Made by a program: the position numbers and the translations under genes
In this document: one piece after another, positions 17,686 through 27,200 of the stretch
How the letters are laid out: each line of letters opens with the position of its first letter
Numbering within the stretch: the stretch's first letter is position 1
The notes under the pieces: generated by a model
The model's input: the letters and a program-made list of their open reading frames with translations, nothing else
Databases searched by the model: none
Told to the model about the DNA's origin: nothing
Source: Marinobacter salinisoli
GTDB taxonomy: Bacteria; Pseudomonadota; Gammaproteobacteria; Pseudomonadales; Oleiphilaceae
DNA length: 64,000 bases
Direction: 5' to 3'
Assembly: GCF_017301335.1 (NCBI RefSeq)
Contig: NZ_CP071247.1
Span: forward strand, 434,001-498,000

Positions 17686-18637
17686 CGATGATCACCTGAT
17701 TCACGGCACGCTCTTCGAGCCGGATCAGCCCCGAGCCGTTCTGGTCATATCCCATGGCATGGCGGAGCATGACGGACGCTACGCCGGGTTCGCACGCTGG
17801 CTCGGCGAACACGATATCGCGACCATAACCTTCAACCACCGCGGCCATGGCCCGGCGTCCGCAAAGGACGACCTCGGCCATTACAGTGACCAGCAAGGGT
17901 GGCACAAGGTAACGGACGACCTGTACCGGGTGCTGGGCCATGCCCGGGCCCGGTTCCCGGGCGTTCCGGTGCTCCTGTTAGGGCACAGCATGGGTTCGTT
18001 TATTGCGCAGAGCTGCATCCAGCAACACAAGAAGGCCGCCGATGCCCTGATCCTGAGCGCCACCAACCGGATCAACAAACCGCAGCTGCTGGCCTACCAA
18101 CTGTTGATCGGCGGGCTGCTGAAAGTCTACGGCCGCCGTCACCGCAGTCCGACACTGACCAATCTGTCCTTTGGACGGTTCAACAAGGCCTTCGAGCCGG
18201 CTCGAACCGACAGCGACTGGCTCAGCCGCGATCCGGCCCAGGTCGACGCCTACCTGGCCGACCCGCTGTGCGGATTCCAGTGCACGACCGGCCTGTGGCA
18301 GGATTTCGTGCGCGGCATTCTGAGCATCAACCCCGGACAATGGCCCAAGGATCTGCCCGTTCACCTGTTTGCCGGCACCGAGGACCCGGTGGCCGAGATG
18401 GGCACAGGCGTCACCCGGCATTTCCGGGCCATACGCGATGCCGGAGTTAAACGAGTGACGCTCCGGCTGTTCGAAGGTGGCCGACACGAGATGCTGAATG
18501 AAACCAATGTCGACCAAGTGCGCGATTACATCTTATCGCTGTGCCAATCCCATATTCAGCCGGAACAGCCGGGGCCGGAGCATGCGTCCCAAGGGAAAAA
18601 AGCCGGAGCCCGGCCAAGCGGTGTGGATACAGATTAA
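17654..18637 (+). CDS. Monoacylglycerol lipase/lysophospholipase-like alpha/beta hydrolase
   Basis: A 327-residue serine hydrolase. The oxyanion region reads ISHGMAEHDGRYAGFARWL, the nucleophile elbow GHSMG puts Ser112 at the active site, and the acid and base are expected in FAGTEDPV and GGRHEMLNE. This pattern is typical of monoglyceride lipases and PldB-like lysophospholipases. The start, with AGGGA before the ATG, lies inside the oxygenase gene. An oxygenase that cleaves ether bonds beside a monoglyceride lipase suggests glycerolipid breakdown or remodelling. The C-terminal 25 residues are basic and probably disordered. Confidence 0.82.
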   Translation: MQEHPLTLTSDDDHLIHGTLFEPDQPRAVLVISHGMAEHDGRYAGFARWLGEHDIATITFNHRGHGPASAKDDLGHYSDQQGWHKVTDDLYRVLGHARARFPGVPVLLLGHSMGSFIAQSCIQQHKKAADALILSATNRINKPQLLAYQLLIGGLLKVYGRRHRSPTLTNLSFGRFNKAFEPARTDSDWLSRDPAQVDAYLADPLCGFQCTTGLWQDFVRGILSINPGQWPKDLPVHLFAGTEDPVAEMGTGVTRHFRAIRDAGVKRVTLRLFEGGRHEMLNETNVDQVRDYILSLCQSHIQPEQPGPEHASQGKKAGARPSGVDTD

Positions 18638-18764
18638 ATCCGTTGCGATCGTCGACTGAGAGCAGTGGCAGACTGGGATAACCGATGCAAACAGAGAAGG
18701 GAAAAGGAGCGATGGCGGCCGGCTCCCGGCAGGAAGCCAGCCATGCGCCATTCAGGATAAAGCG

Positions 18765-19406
18765 TTATCGGGTGCCGAAGACCACCATGGTCTTGCCTTT
18801 CACCCGCACCAGGCCCTGATCTTCCAGGGTTTTCAGAACCCGGCCGACCATTTCCCGGGAACAGCCCACAATACGGCCGATTTCCTGACGGGTAATCTTG
18901 ATCTGCATGCCATCCGGATGGGTCATCGCATCCGGCTCCTTGCACAGGTCCAGCAAGGTACGGGCGACCCGGCCAGTCACGTCCAGGAACGCCAGGTCAC
19001 CGACTTTGCGAGTGGTCTGACGCAGCCGGGAAGCCATCTGCTCGCCGATAAAGTACAGCACGCGCGGATCCTGCTGGGCGATTTCCCGGAACTTGGTGTA
19101 GGAAATCTCAGCCACCTCACACTCGGTCTTGGCCTTAACCCAGGCGCTGCGGGAGTCCATGTTGTCGAACAGTCCCATCTCACCGAAAAAGTCGCCGGCA
19201 TTGAGGTAGGCCATGATCATTTCCCGGCCGTCGTCATCCTCGATGATGACGGTCACCGACCCCTTAACGATGTAAAACAGCGAATCGCTCTTGTCGCCCG
19301 CATAGATAATGGTGCTCTTGGCCGGGTAACGGCGGCGGTGACACTGAGAGAGGAAGTAGTCGAGATGTTTGGTTTTCTGCTCAACCGGCTTGATGATAGT
19401 GGCCAT
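18765..19406 (-). CDS. vfr: cAMP-responsive transcription regulator Vfr/Crp
   Basis: A 213-residue CRP-family regulator. The cAMP-binding beta-roll holds [12 protein letters not shown] and [16 protein letters not shown] (the Arg-Ser pair that contacts cAMP). The C-terminal winged helix has [20 protein letters not shown], the recognition helix. Length and sequence match Pseudomonas Vfr closely. It is divergent from osmC, and osmC-speD follow as in Pseudomonas aeruginosa. As a global regulator it likely controls carbon use, type IV pili and secretion. A half-conserved CRP-like site (TGTGAcctcgcGACAC, 19554-19569) lies in the shared upstream region. Confidence 0.92.
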   Translation of the reverse strand: MATIIKPVEQKTKHLDYFLSQCHRRRYPAKSTIIYAGDKSDSLFYIVKGSVTVIIEDDDGREMIMAYLNAGDFFGEMGLFDNMDSRSAWVKAKTECEVAEISYTKFREIAQQDPRVLYFIGEQMASRLRQTTRKVGDLAFLDVTGRVARTLLDLCKEPDAMTHPDGMQIKITRQEIGRIVGCSREMVGRVLKTLEDQGLVRVKGKTMVVFGTR

Positions 19407-19671
19407 AATACGAGCGGTGCCTCCTAAATACGGGCGCTTCCCAATGGTTATTGTTAATCCCGCCTTCCGTGCGGGTTCATTACATTTTGTTCAAAAACAG
19501 GCCCACTTATAGCAAGAAGCCCCCAGCTGAGCAACTGCAAAGCGGCTACAAAATGTGACCTCGCGACACCGGACGGCTGTTCGTTCCGGCCGGTTATGCT
19601 AGCATCCCGCAAAACCTTGGCAATACTGGCGTTGCGCCGGTGCCTCACATTCCGAGCATGGAGAATTGTTG

Positions 19672-20094
19672 ATGAAAGCGACCGTTGACTGGACCGGTAA
19701 CGTCAGTTTCAAAGCCACCAGCGGCACCGGACACAGCGTTCAGATGGATGGCCCACCCAACGACGGCGGCCAGAATCTGGGGCCCCGGCCAATGGAAATG
19801 CTGCTCATGGGCGTCGGTGGCTGCTCCTCCTACGACGTGGTCACCATCCTGGAAAAGAGCCGCCAGGACGTCACAGCCTGCCATACGGAACTGGAAGCCG
19901 AACGCGTGGATGCCGTGCCCGCAATCTTCACCAAGATTCATCTGCATTTTGTGGTGACCGGCCGAAACCTGAAAGAGAACCTGGTAAAGCGGGCGGTTAG
20001 CCTGTCAGCCGAGAAGTACTGCTCTGCCTCCATCCTGATGGAAAAGGCCGGCGTCGAAATCACCCACAGCTACGAAATCCGCGCTGCGGAATAA
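19672..20094 (+). CDS. OsmC/YhfA family protein
   Basis: A 140-residue OsmC-like protein. The family block GPRPMEMLLMGVGGCSSYDV carries the first conserved Cys and the second is in EKYCSASILME, the pair that forms the peroxidatic centre in Ohr/OsmC. The YhfA branch next to crp is widely conserved in gammaproteobacteria but of unknown substrate. I chose the ATG at 19672, 8 nt after GGAG, over a TTG two codons upstream. Confidence 0.85.
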   Translation: MKATVDWTGNVSFKATSGTGHSVQMDGPPNDGGQNLGPRPMEMLLMGVGGCSSYDVVTILEKSRQDVTACHTELEAERVDAVPAIFTKIHLHFVVTGRNLKENLVKRAVSLSAEKYCSASILMEKAGVEITHSYEIRAAE

Positions 20095-20338
20095 AGCGCC
20101 GGCCCGTTGGATCTGGCGGAGCGACCGAGGTTTCGTCACTGCGGCAATCGCTCCGGCAAAATCCATCAAAAATGTCGGCCCTGAACTCTATTCACGCCCC
20201 ATGGCTGTGTGCATAATACGCAGCCTCTTAGCCACCCTGTACAAAAGATAGACAGCCGATCATCGATCGGAGGCGATCCGGCAGAGCTCAGGCGAGCTTG
20301 CTGTTGTCATTCACACCTTCGCATGGAGGGGACTGAAC

Positions 20339-21133
20339 ATGGAAAACAAGCTTCAGTTACACGGGTTCAACAACCTGACCAAATCCCTGAGCTTTAACAT
20401 TTACGATATCTGCTACGCCCAGACCGAGGAACAGCGCAAGGCCTACATCGAATACATTGACGAGATGTACAACGCCGAGCGTCTTACCCAGATCCTGAGT
20501 GATGTCGTGAAGATCATTGGCGCCAACATCCTGAACGTCGCCCGTCAGGACTACGACCCGCACGGGGCCTCGGTGACCATGCTGATCGCCGAGCATGAAC
20601 TGACCAACCCGGAAGACCATGATAACGAGGAATCGCCTGGCCCCATGCCGGACACCATCGTGGCGCACCTCGATAAAAGCCATGTGACCGTGCACACCTA
20701 CCCGGAAAGTCACCCGCATGATGGTGTCAGTACCTTCCGCGCCGATATCGACGTATCCACCTGCGGCCTGATTTCGCCGCTCAAGGTGCTCAACTACCTG
20801 ATTCACAGCTTCGATTCGGATGTCGTCACCGTGGATTACCGGGTGCGCGGCTTTACCCGGGATGTGGATGGCACCAAGCACTACATCGACCACGACATCA
20901 ACTCGATCCAGAACTACCTCGCCGAGGATACCCGCAACGCGTATCAAATGATCGACGTCAACGTGTACCAGGAGAACCTTTTCCACACCAAGATGATGCT
21001 GAAAGACTTCAATCTGGAGAACTACCTGTTCGGGGTCAAACCCAGCGATCTGGACCCGGACGAGGCCCGTTCCATTGAGGAGCGCCTGCACACAGAAATG
21101 CTGGAAATCTTCTACTCGCGGAATCTGGGCTGA
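20339..21133 (+). CDS. speD: S-adenosylmethionine decarboxylase proenzyme
   Basis: A 264-residue class 1B enzyme. [14 protein letters not shown] contains the self-cleavage site between Lys113 and Ser114; Ser114 becomes the pyruvoyl cofactor of the alpha chain. [19 protein letters not shown] carries the conserved catalytic Cys. Decarboxylated SAM is the aminopropyl donor for spermidine, so a SpeE-type synthase should exist elsewhere. GGAGG stands before the ATG. The 244-nt gap upstream contains an imperfectly closed hairpin (CGGAGCGA/TCGCTCCG) but no gene. Confidence 0.95.
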   Translation: MENKLQLHGFNNLTKSLSFNIYDICYAQTEEQRKAYIEYIDEMYNAERLTQILSDVVKIIGANILNVARQDYDPHGASVTMLIAEHELTNPEDHDNEESPGPMPDTIVAHLDKSHVTVHTYPESHPHDGVSTFRADIDVSTCGLISPLKVLNYLIHSFDSDVVTVDYRVRGFTRDVDGTKHYIDHDINSIQNYLAEDTRNAYQMIDVNVYQENLFHTKMMLKDFNLENYLFGVKPSDLDPDEARSIEERLHTEMLEIFYSRNLG

Positions 21134-21141
21134 CCAAGCCC

Positions 21142-21165
21142 GGGGCGGGCCAACGCGCCCGCCCC
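21142..21165 (+). terminator. GC-rich hairpin after speD
   Basis: GGGGCGGGC, loop CAACGC, GCCCGCCCC, 9 bp, beginning 9 nt after the stop and followed by TATTC rather than a T-run. Likely 3'-end structure of the speD mRNA. Confidence 0.5.
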
Positions 21166-21210
21166 TATTCATCAATTAATTTGAACTTTCCTGCCAGTTT
21201 TCTCCGTTTT

Positions 21211-21248
21211 ATACCCTTCCTCATACCCGTTTAAATACGCTCATACCC
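21211..21248 (+). repeat. Three ATACCC direct repeats before the azoreductase gene
   Basis: ATACCC occurs at 21211, 21223 and 21243. The last two are within an identical TCATACCC octamer exactly 20 bp apart, about two helical turns. They lie 30-65 bp before the azoR start, a position suited to regulator half-sites. Confidence 0.35.
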
Positions 21249-21275
21249 TGTCATCCTCGATTTGGGAGTACCTTT

Positions 21276-21881
21276 ATGAGCAAGCAGATTCTCGTTATTA
21301 CAGCCAGCATGTTCGGCAGCCAGGGGCAGTCCTCGCAACTGGTATCGCAGACCCTCGACAGCCTCAAGGCCAGTCATCCCGACGCCGTCATCCGGGTCCG
21401 GGACCTGGCCCAGGAGCCGGTTCCGCACCTGGATGCCGAGCGCTTTCAGTCCTTCCTGGCACCCGAGGGCGAGTTGAGCAGCGAGCAGCAGCATGCGCTG
21501 GCTCACTCAAACGAACTGATCGAAGAACTCAAGCGGGCCAACATTGTCGTGCTGGGCGTGCCCATGTACAACTTCGGCATCCCCTCGGTTCTGAAAGCCT
21601 ACTTTGACCACATCGCCCGGGCCGGTGTCACCTTCCGCTATACCGAAAACGGCCCAGAAGGCCTGCTGGAAGACCGGCCGGTCTACGTACTCGCAGCACG
21701 CGGTGGGATCTACGCCAACACGCCCAACGACAGCCAGACGCCCTATCTGCGCTCGTTCCTGAACTTTCTGGGGCTGAAAGAGCTTCACTTTGTCTATGCT
21801 GAGGGGCTGAACATGGGCGACGAACAGAAGCACACCGCGCTTGAGCAGGCTCGCGAGCGTATTCAGGCGGTCACCGCCTGA
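21276..21881 (+). CDS. azoR: FMN-dependent NADH:quinone/azo reductase
   Basis: A 201-residue flavodoxin-like reductase of the AzoR (formerly AcpD) family. The FMN phosphate loop is SMFGSQGQSSQLV near the N-terminus; VPMYNFGIPSVLKAYFDHIA and VLAARGGIY complete the flavin site. These enzymes reduce quinones and azo compounds by two electrons and protect against thiol and quinone stress. Pirin follows after 26 nt and is probably co-transcribed. The upstream ATACCC repeats suggest dedicated regulation. Confidence 0.9.
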   Translation: MSKQILVITASMFGSQGQSSQLVSQTLDSLKASHPDAVIRVRDLAQEPVPHLDAERFQSFLAPEGELSSEQQHALAHSNELIEELKRANIVVLGVPMYNFGIPSVLKAYFDHIARAGVTFRYTENGPEGLLEDRPVYVLAARGGIYANTPNDSQTPYLRSFLNFLGLKELHFVYAEGLNMGDEQKHTALEQARERIQAVTA

Positions 21882-21907
21882 TAACCGATGATGGTGGAGG
21901 AATTCGC

Positions 21908-22765
21908 ATGACGCTTCGTACCGTAGACCGGGTAATCCCTGCCCTGGAAACCTCCGATGGCGCCGGCGTCCGCATCAAGCGGTCGCTGGGACAGCATTCC
22001 AGCGTAAGACTGGACCCCTACCTGATGCTGGATGAATTTGGCTCGGACCAGCCCCAGGATTACATCGCCGGCTTCCCCGCGCACCCGCATCGGGGTTTTG
22101 AAACCGTGACCTACATGATCGAGGGGCACATGCTCCACGAAGACCACATGGGCAACCGGGGCAACCTGCGCAATGGCGGCGTGCAGTGGATGACCGCAGG
22201 CCGAGGCATTGTGCACTCGGAAATGCCGCAGCAGGAATCCGGCCTGATGCGGGGCTTCCAGCTCTGGCTAAACCTGCCGGCGGCGGAAAAAATGCAACCG
22301 GCGGGCTATCGCGACATCCAGCCGGAGGACATTCCCAAAGTGACGCACCAGGGCGCGACAGTGAAACTGATTGCAGGTTCACTGACCCTCGGCAACGAGA
22401 CTCTGGAAGGCGCGGTGGCCGGCGGCACCACGCAGCCAGTGTACGCGGACATCCAGTTTGCCGCCGGCGGTGATATCCGGATTCCGGTCAGCGCCGGCCA
22501 CAATGTCATGGTTTACCTGTACGAGGGAGACGCCTCGGTTGAAACGGACAACGGCAGCCAGGCACTGCAGGCGTCCGCCGCCAGCGTGCTGAGCGATGGT
22601 GATGAAGTTCGGCTTCGGGCTGGCGAAACGCCCGCCAGGCTGCTGCTGATCGCGGGACGCCCCATTGGCGAACCCATCGTGCAGTACGGCCCCTTTGTGA
22701 TGAACACCCGAGAGGAAATCGAACAGGCGCTGCAGGATTTCCGCGACGGCCGTCTGACGGCCTGA
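21908..22765 (+). CDS. Pirin family bicupin protein
   Basis: A 285-residue bicupin. The N-terminal cupin keeps the metal ligands in FPAHPHRGFETVTYMIEG (two His) and in AGRGIVHSEMPQ (His and Glu). Bacterial pirins such as YhhW act as quercetin 2,3-dioxygenases or bind metabolic enzymes. Co-location with a quinone/azo reductase fits a role in aromatic or redox stress metabolism, but the natural substrate is not known. GGAGG precedes the ATG. Confidence 0.88.
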   Translation: MTLRTVDRVIPALETSDGAGVRIKRSLGQHSSVRLDPYLMLDEFGSDQPQDYIAGFPAHPHRGFETVTYMIEGHMLHEDHMGNRGNLRNGGVQWMTAGRGIVHSEMPQQESGLMRGFQLWLNLPAAEKMQPAGYRDIQPEDIPKVTHQGATVKLIAGSLTLGNETLEGAVAGGTTQPVYADIQFAAGGDIRIPVSAGHNVMVYLYEGDASVETDNGSQALQASAASVLSDGDEVRLRAGETPARLLLIAGRPIGEPIVQYGPFVMNTREEIEQALQDFRDGRLTA

Positions 22766-22791
22766 ACCGGGTCTGCCGGCATAGGGGTGAC

Positions 22792-23356
22792 TCAGTCGTT
22801 GCTGGTCACCCCGTATTTAAGCCGAATACAGTCAAATGCTCCCTGCTCTAGCAATCGGCGGGCGCTGTACTCCAGCTTCTCGAAATCCTCGTTGTCGAGC
22901 GACCATGGCAAATTTAAGCTCAGCCAACTGATCGAGCCGGGTCAGCCGGTCGGCCTGGTCCGCAGCCATGTAAAAGCGGGTTTCTCCGCCCAGATCGTAA
23001 AGAACATACCGGTACCTGGGGCGGCCATTGTCGCTGGCGTGAAACAGGCCCGCCGTGGCATCAACACGACCGTTCTGGAGCTCCCGCTGCAGCCGGGCGG
23101 ATGTATAGAACGCCAGCTTCGGCTGCATCCCTGCATGCTTCACCACTTCGGACAGAAAATCAGCATCAATGCCAAAGCCCTGATGTGCCGGCCAGCTACA
23201 GTCAGCCATGCTTCCAGCCGCAATCGGGTACCCGCTTGCAAACGAGTAAGGCGGGAAATCATAAAAACCCAAAACCAGAGGCGTTTCTGCACGCGTCCCC
23301 GCGCTCAGCCCCAACAACACCAACCCGGTCAGCGCCCTGAAACCGGGCAGCGCCAT
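22792..23356 (-). pseudogene. Broken periplasmic solute-binding protein (SBP_bac_3-like)
   Basis: From the ATG at 23356 a signal peptide (LTGLVLLGLSAGTRA) leads into a family 3 binding-protein N-terminal lobe (GFYDFPPYSFASG, then DATAGLFHASDNGRPRY). Around 22904 the frame is lost: it continues with an unrelated Arg-rich tail to a stop at 22832. In the neighbouring frame from 22905 to the stop at 22792 a plausible family C-terminus appears (EKLEYSARRLLEQGAFD, then IRLKYGV). The total is also about 60-70 residues too short. A deletion with a frame change best explains this; a sequencing error alone would not restore the missing centre. Confidence 0.65.
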
Positions 23357-23383
23357 TTTCCAACCCACGTTGAAACATCCACT

Positions 23384-24250
23384 CTAGGCAAAGGGCTTTC
23401 CTGCAATGAGCCGCTGGACCATGGGCCGGACCATCAGGTCCATCGCCAGCGGCATCTTGGTGCCCGGAATGACAATGGTATCGTGGCGTGACAGGGAGCT
23501 GTTCGGAATCAGCTGCAGCAGGTAGGGAAAATCCACTTCCGAAGGATCTCGGAAGTGGATCACCAGCAGACTCTCATCTTCGGTCGGCACATCACGAACC
23601 ACAAAGGGGTTGGAGGTATCCACCAGGGGTATGCGCTGAAAGTTAATGTGGCTGTGGGAGAACTGGGGCACGATGTCGTGTACGTAATCGTCCATCCGGT
23701 TGATGATGGTTTCCACCACCGCGTCCTGGCTGTAGCCCCGCTTGTGGGTGTCCCTGTGGATCTTCTGAATCCATTCCAGGTTAACGATGGGCACCACGCC
23801 AATCAGCAGGTCAACGTACTGGGCTATGTTGTAGTTGTCAGTGACAACGCCCCCGTGCAGGCCCTCGTAGAACAGCAGGTCGGTGTCCGGTGGCAAAGGC
23901 CCCCAGGAGGTGAAGCTGCCGGGCTTGTGCCCCTGTTCCACCAGATCCCGGTCCTCGTCGTGCACGTACTGGCGGTAACGACCGTTGCCGGTGTGGGCGT
24001 AGTCGTAAAACAGGGCCTCGAGCTTGTCGATGTGATTGGCGGCCAGTGCAAAGTGGTTGCGTTCGCCAAACTGGCCCTTGGCCGCCAGACGCGCCATCTG
24101 TTCCCGGTTATAGCGGTGAAAACTGTCGCCCGTGACCATGGCCGCCTGCAGACCTTCGGCGGCAAATATACGGCTGAATATCTGACCGGTGGTCGTGGTG
24201 CCGGCTCCGGATGAGCCGGTCACGGCGATAATAGGGTGGCGTTTGGACAT
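23384..24250 (-). CDS. prkB: Phosphoribulokinase (PrkB type)
   Basis: A 288-residue P-loop kinase with an unusual Walker A GSSGAGTTTT at residues 12-21, then GDSFHRYNREQM and YEGLHGGVV with the base and metal ligands. It should phosphorylate ribulose-5-phosphate to the 1,5-bisphosphate. No RuBisCO gene is in the window; in E. coli prkB lies near crp and yhfA without RuBisCO too, and its physiological role there is unresolved. Here vfr and osmC are 4-5 kb away, an echo of that arrangement. The 3' gene is the DUF1631 protein, upstream on the same strand. Confidence 0.88.
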   Translation of the reverse strand: MSKRHPIIAVTGSSGAGTTTTGQIFSRIFAAEGLQAAMVTGDSFHRYNREQMARLAAKGQFGERNHFALAANHIDKLEALFYDYAHTGNGRYRQYVHDEDRDLVEQGHKPGSFTSWGPLPPDTDLLFYEGLHGGVVTDNYNIAQYVDLLIGVVPIVNLEWIQKIHRDTHKRGYSQDAVVETIINRMDDYVHDIVPQFSHSHINFQRIPLVDTSNPFVVRDVPTEDESLLVIHFRDPSEVDFPYLLQLIPNSSLSRHDTIVIPGTKMPLAMDLMVRPMVQRLIAGKPFA

Positions 24251-24268
24251 GATTCCTTGGTCCGAGTG

Positions 24269-27200
24269 TCAGGTCAGGCTTTCCAGTAGCCTTGGCTTTT
24301 CGATGGCGAAGCCCTGAGCGTAGTCAACGCCCAGCTGGGTCAGGATATCAAGCACCTCCCGGGATTCAACCTGGGCGGCAATCACTTCACGCCCCATGTA
24401 GTGGGCCATATCCACCATGGATTTCACCATCGCCCGATCAGTCTCGCTGACATTGAGCTGATTGGTAAAGGTGCCATCGATCTTGATCATGTCCACCGGC
24501 AATGAACGCAGGAACTGGAAAGACACCGGCCCACTGCCGAAGTTGCCCAGGCAGAACCGGCAGCCCAGCTCCTTAATCTCACGCATGAACTCCGCAACCG
24601 AGTCGATATCACGAATCGCCGACGCCTCAGTCAGCTCGAACCACAGCCGTTCAATGGGTGCGTCCTTGTGGCTGAGTTTTTCATAGATGAACTCGAGCAA
24701 GGACTTGTCATTGAGCGAGTAGCCGGACAGATTGATGCAGATGCCGCCCAGATGACGGGGGTCAGGCGCGGTCTCCTGCACCCAGTCCATCATGTGGCCA
24801 ACCACCCACCGGTCGACCGCCTGCATCTGGTCATAACGCTCTGCCATACGAACAAAATCCCGGCCGGAAATCAGGTTTCCGATGTCATCGTACATGCTGA
24901 TGAGGATTTCGTACTGGGGCGACATGGTGACCTTGGCATGCAGCGGAATGATTTTCTGGCACCGCAGCAGCATCCGCTCCTCATCCAGATTCCCGAGGCT
25001 GGCAACACGCGCGGCAATCTGTGCTTTACGCGCCTCGTCGCCGGCATCAACGGGCATCACGTTGACCTTGCCACCACCCTGTTTCTTGGCCTCCGACAGC
25101 GCATGCTCGCAGGCCCGCATCCAGCGTTCGGCACTGACCATCGAGGGCGCTTCGGGCACCACGCCGATATTGGCCGACAAATGGTAGGCACGCCCGTCGA
25201 ATTCGAATTCCGCACTTTCCACCGCCTGCACCAGTTCGCCGGCCAGGGATTCCGCCTGCGCAGAGGGCACCAGCATGCCAAACTCGTTGCCGGCAAGACG
25301 CGCCAGCGGTGTATCGGTGCCCGCCTGTTTGCTGAACACTTCGGCAAACTCTTTCAGTACCGCATCGCCCGCTTGCTGGCCCGCCGTCTCGTTAAGCAAC
25401 CGGAAGTGACGCAGGTCGATTCGCAGCAGGGATTTCGGATGTTCCCGGTTAATCAGGTGCTGATTCACCGCGCGCTCAAATTCGCGACGCCCGAGCAGCC
25501 CGGTTACCTCGTCGTGGGTCGCGGCATAGGACAGCTGATCGTAGACCTTGCGCACCATTCGGTCGATGCTCTCGTCCACCAGCGGCCTTTCGTACTGGGT
25601 GTCCTCGACAATGGAACCTTCCTGCATACGACGAGCAAGGGCATCCAGGTCCAGATCCACCACCCGCATGCCCTGATGGTTAACGAACACGTAGCGGCTG
25701 CCGCCGCGGGCAATCCACACCAAACGAATGTACTGGGGTGTCTCCGGCTTTTCCTGGTCCCGTAGCCAATCCCCCACTTTCAGATGCTGGACGCGCTGCA
25801 CCCAACGCTGCAGCGCTGCGCGATCATCGCCGGCGGTGGCGTTGCTGGCGCTCTCCGCACTCGCCCCGGCGGCGGGCACATCGACCATATCGGGGGTCTC
25901 ACCCGACCCGCGGACGAGGAATTTTTTCAGGTCTTCCCGGATCTGGGAGGCGGGCAACTGATTACTGGAAATCGACGCCAGGCCATCCTGAATGACGCGC
26001 AGCAGTTCCGGCATATTCGGCGCATTGGCCGGATCGTCGGCGAAGCCCAGCAATGAATCGACCACCGCCAGGTAGTCCAGCCACAACTGGCTGTCAGGGC
26101 CCTGACGAATCCAGGTCAACGAGAGCAGATCCCGCCAGCCGCCTTCGATCAGCGTCATCACGGCGCGAGGCACCCGTCGCCCTGCCAGCCGCTCGTTCAG
26201 TATTTCGGCAACCGCCGCCTTGGACTCGGACACTTTTTGCGCGCCCTCGGCGGCGGCGGTCACCCGCTCGACATTCCGTCGGTAAACCAGATTCTGCCGA
26301 TCAATCAGGCTGTCCAGCTCGTGCACGGTTTGCTCGAACACCCCGATGTCCTGCTCGAACTCGGTGGTGATGCGGTGCACCAGCTCATCCACCTTGCGCT
26401 GCAGTACCGGATTACTCCGCCCACCCTTCACACCGAGCTGGGCCAGCCGGTCCATCACACCACGCACAGGGCTATTCTGATCATCAAAGAACGCGGGATC
26501 GCGCATTACGACCTTGAGCACCGGCACTTCCAGCTGGCGTACCCGCTCCCGCGCTTCGTCACTGAGCTTGGGGCTTTCAACCACCGACCGGAAAAACCGG
26601 TCCACCACATCCAGCGTTTCCTGCTGCTCGTCGTCCAGCTTCGCGGCGCCGCCGGCGCGAACGCGCTCGACCACCCGATCCTTCAGGGTGACGGACGCTT
26701 CCTGCGGCTGGACAGCCTCAACCTGCAGGCCCTGAAGTTCACGGAACAATTCGCCGGTGGACAGCGGACGGGCATCCGGGGCGAAGGCCGGTTTACGCTC
26801 GCTTTCAGCCGCACCGCGACTGGCCGACAAGGTATTGAGCAGGTTTCGAACGGTCGCAAAGGCCGACTGCGCGACTTTCGTCTGGTTACTCCATTCACCG
26901 CTGAAGGTCGGTTTCACCGCCCGTTCCGGACGTTGCCTGACCGGTGCCTCAACGGCGTTGCTTGTCGCCGCCATTTGTTGGCCAGCAGGCGGTGGGGAAG
27001 GCTTCACTGTCTCTATCTTGGCAGGTTTGGTCGGGATAGGCGGCGGCTTCAGCGATGCTTTGGGTTCTTTGGGTTCTTTGGGTTCTTTGGGTTCTTTGGG
27101 TTCTTTGGGTTCTGTGGATGCTTTGGGCGCCTGCGATGTACTTTCCTTGCCGCTCAGGTATTTACTCAGATCGAGGTCTGGCAGCACGCCCTGACGGATC

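Noticed and set aside
19554..19569. A CRP/Vfr box between vfr and osmC
   Set aside because: Only the TGTGA half is good; the other half (GACAC) departs from TCACA, so I did not list it as a site.
24668..25765. A 365-codon plus-strand frame opposite the GGDEF/EAL part of the large protein
   Set aside because: Antisense shadow; no start signal and no domain.
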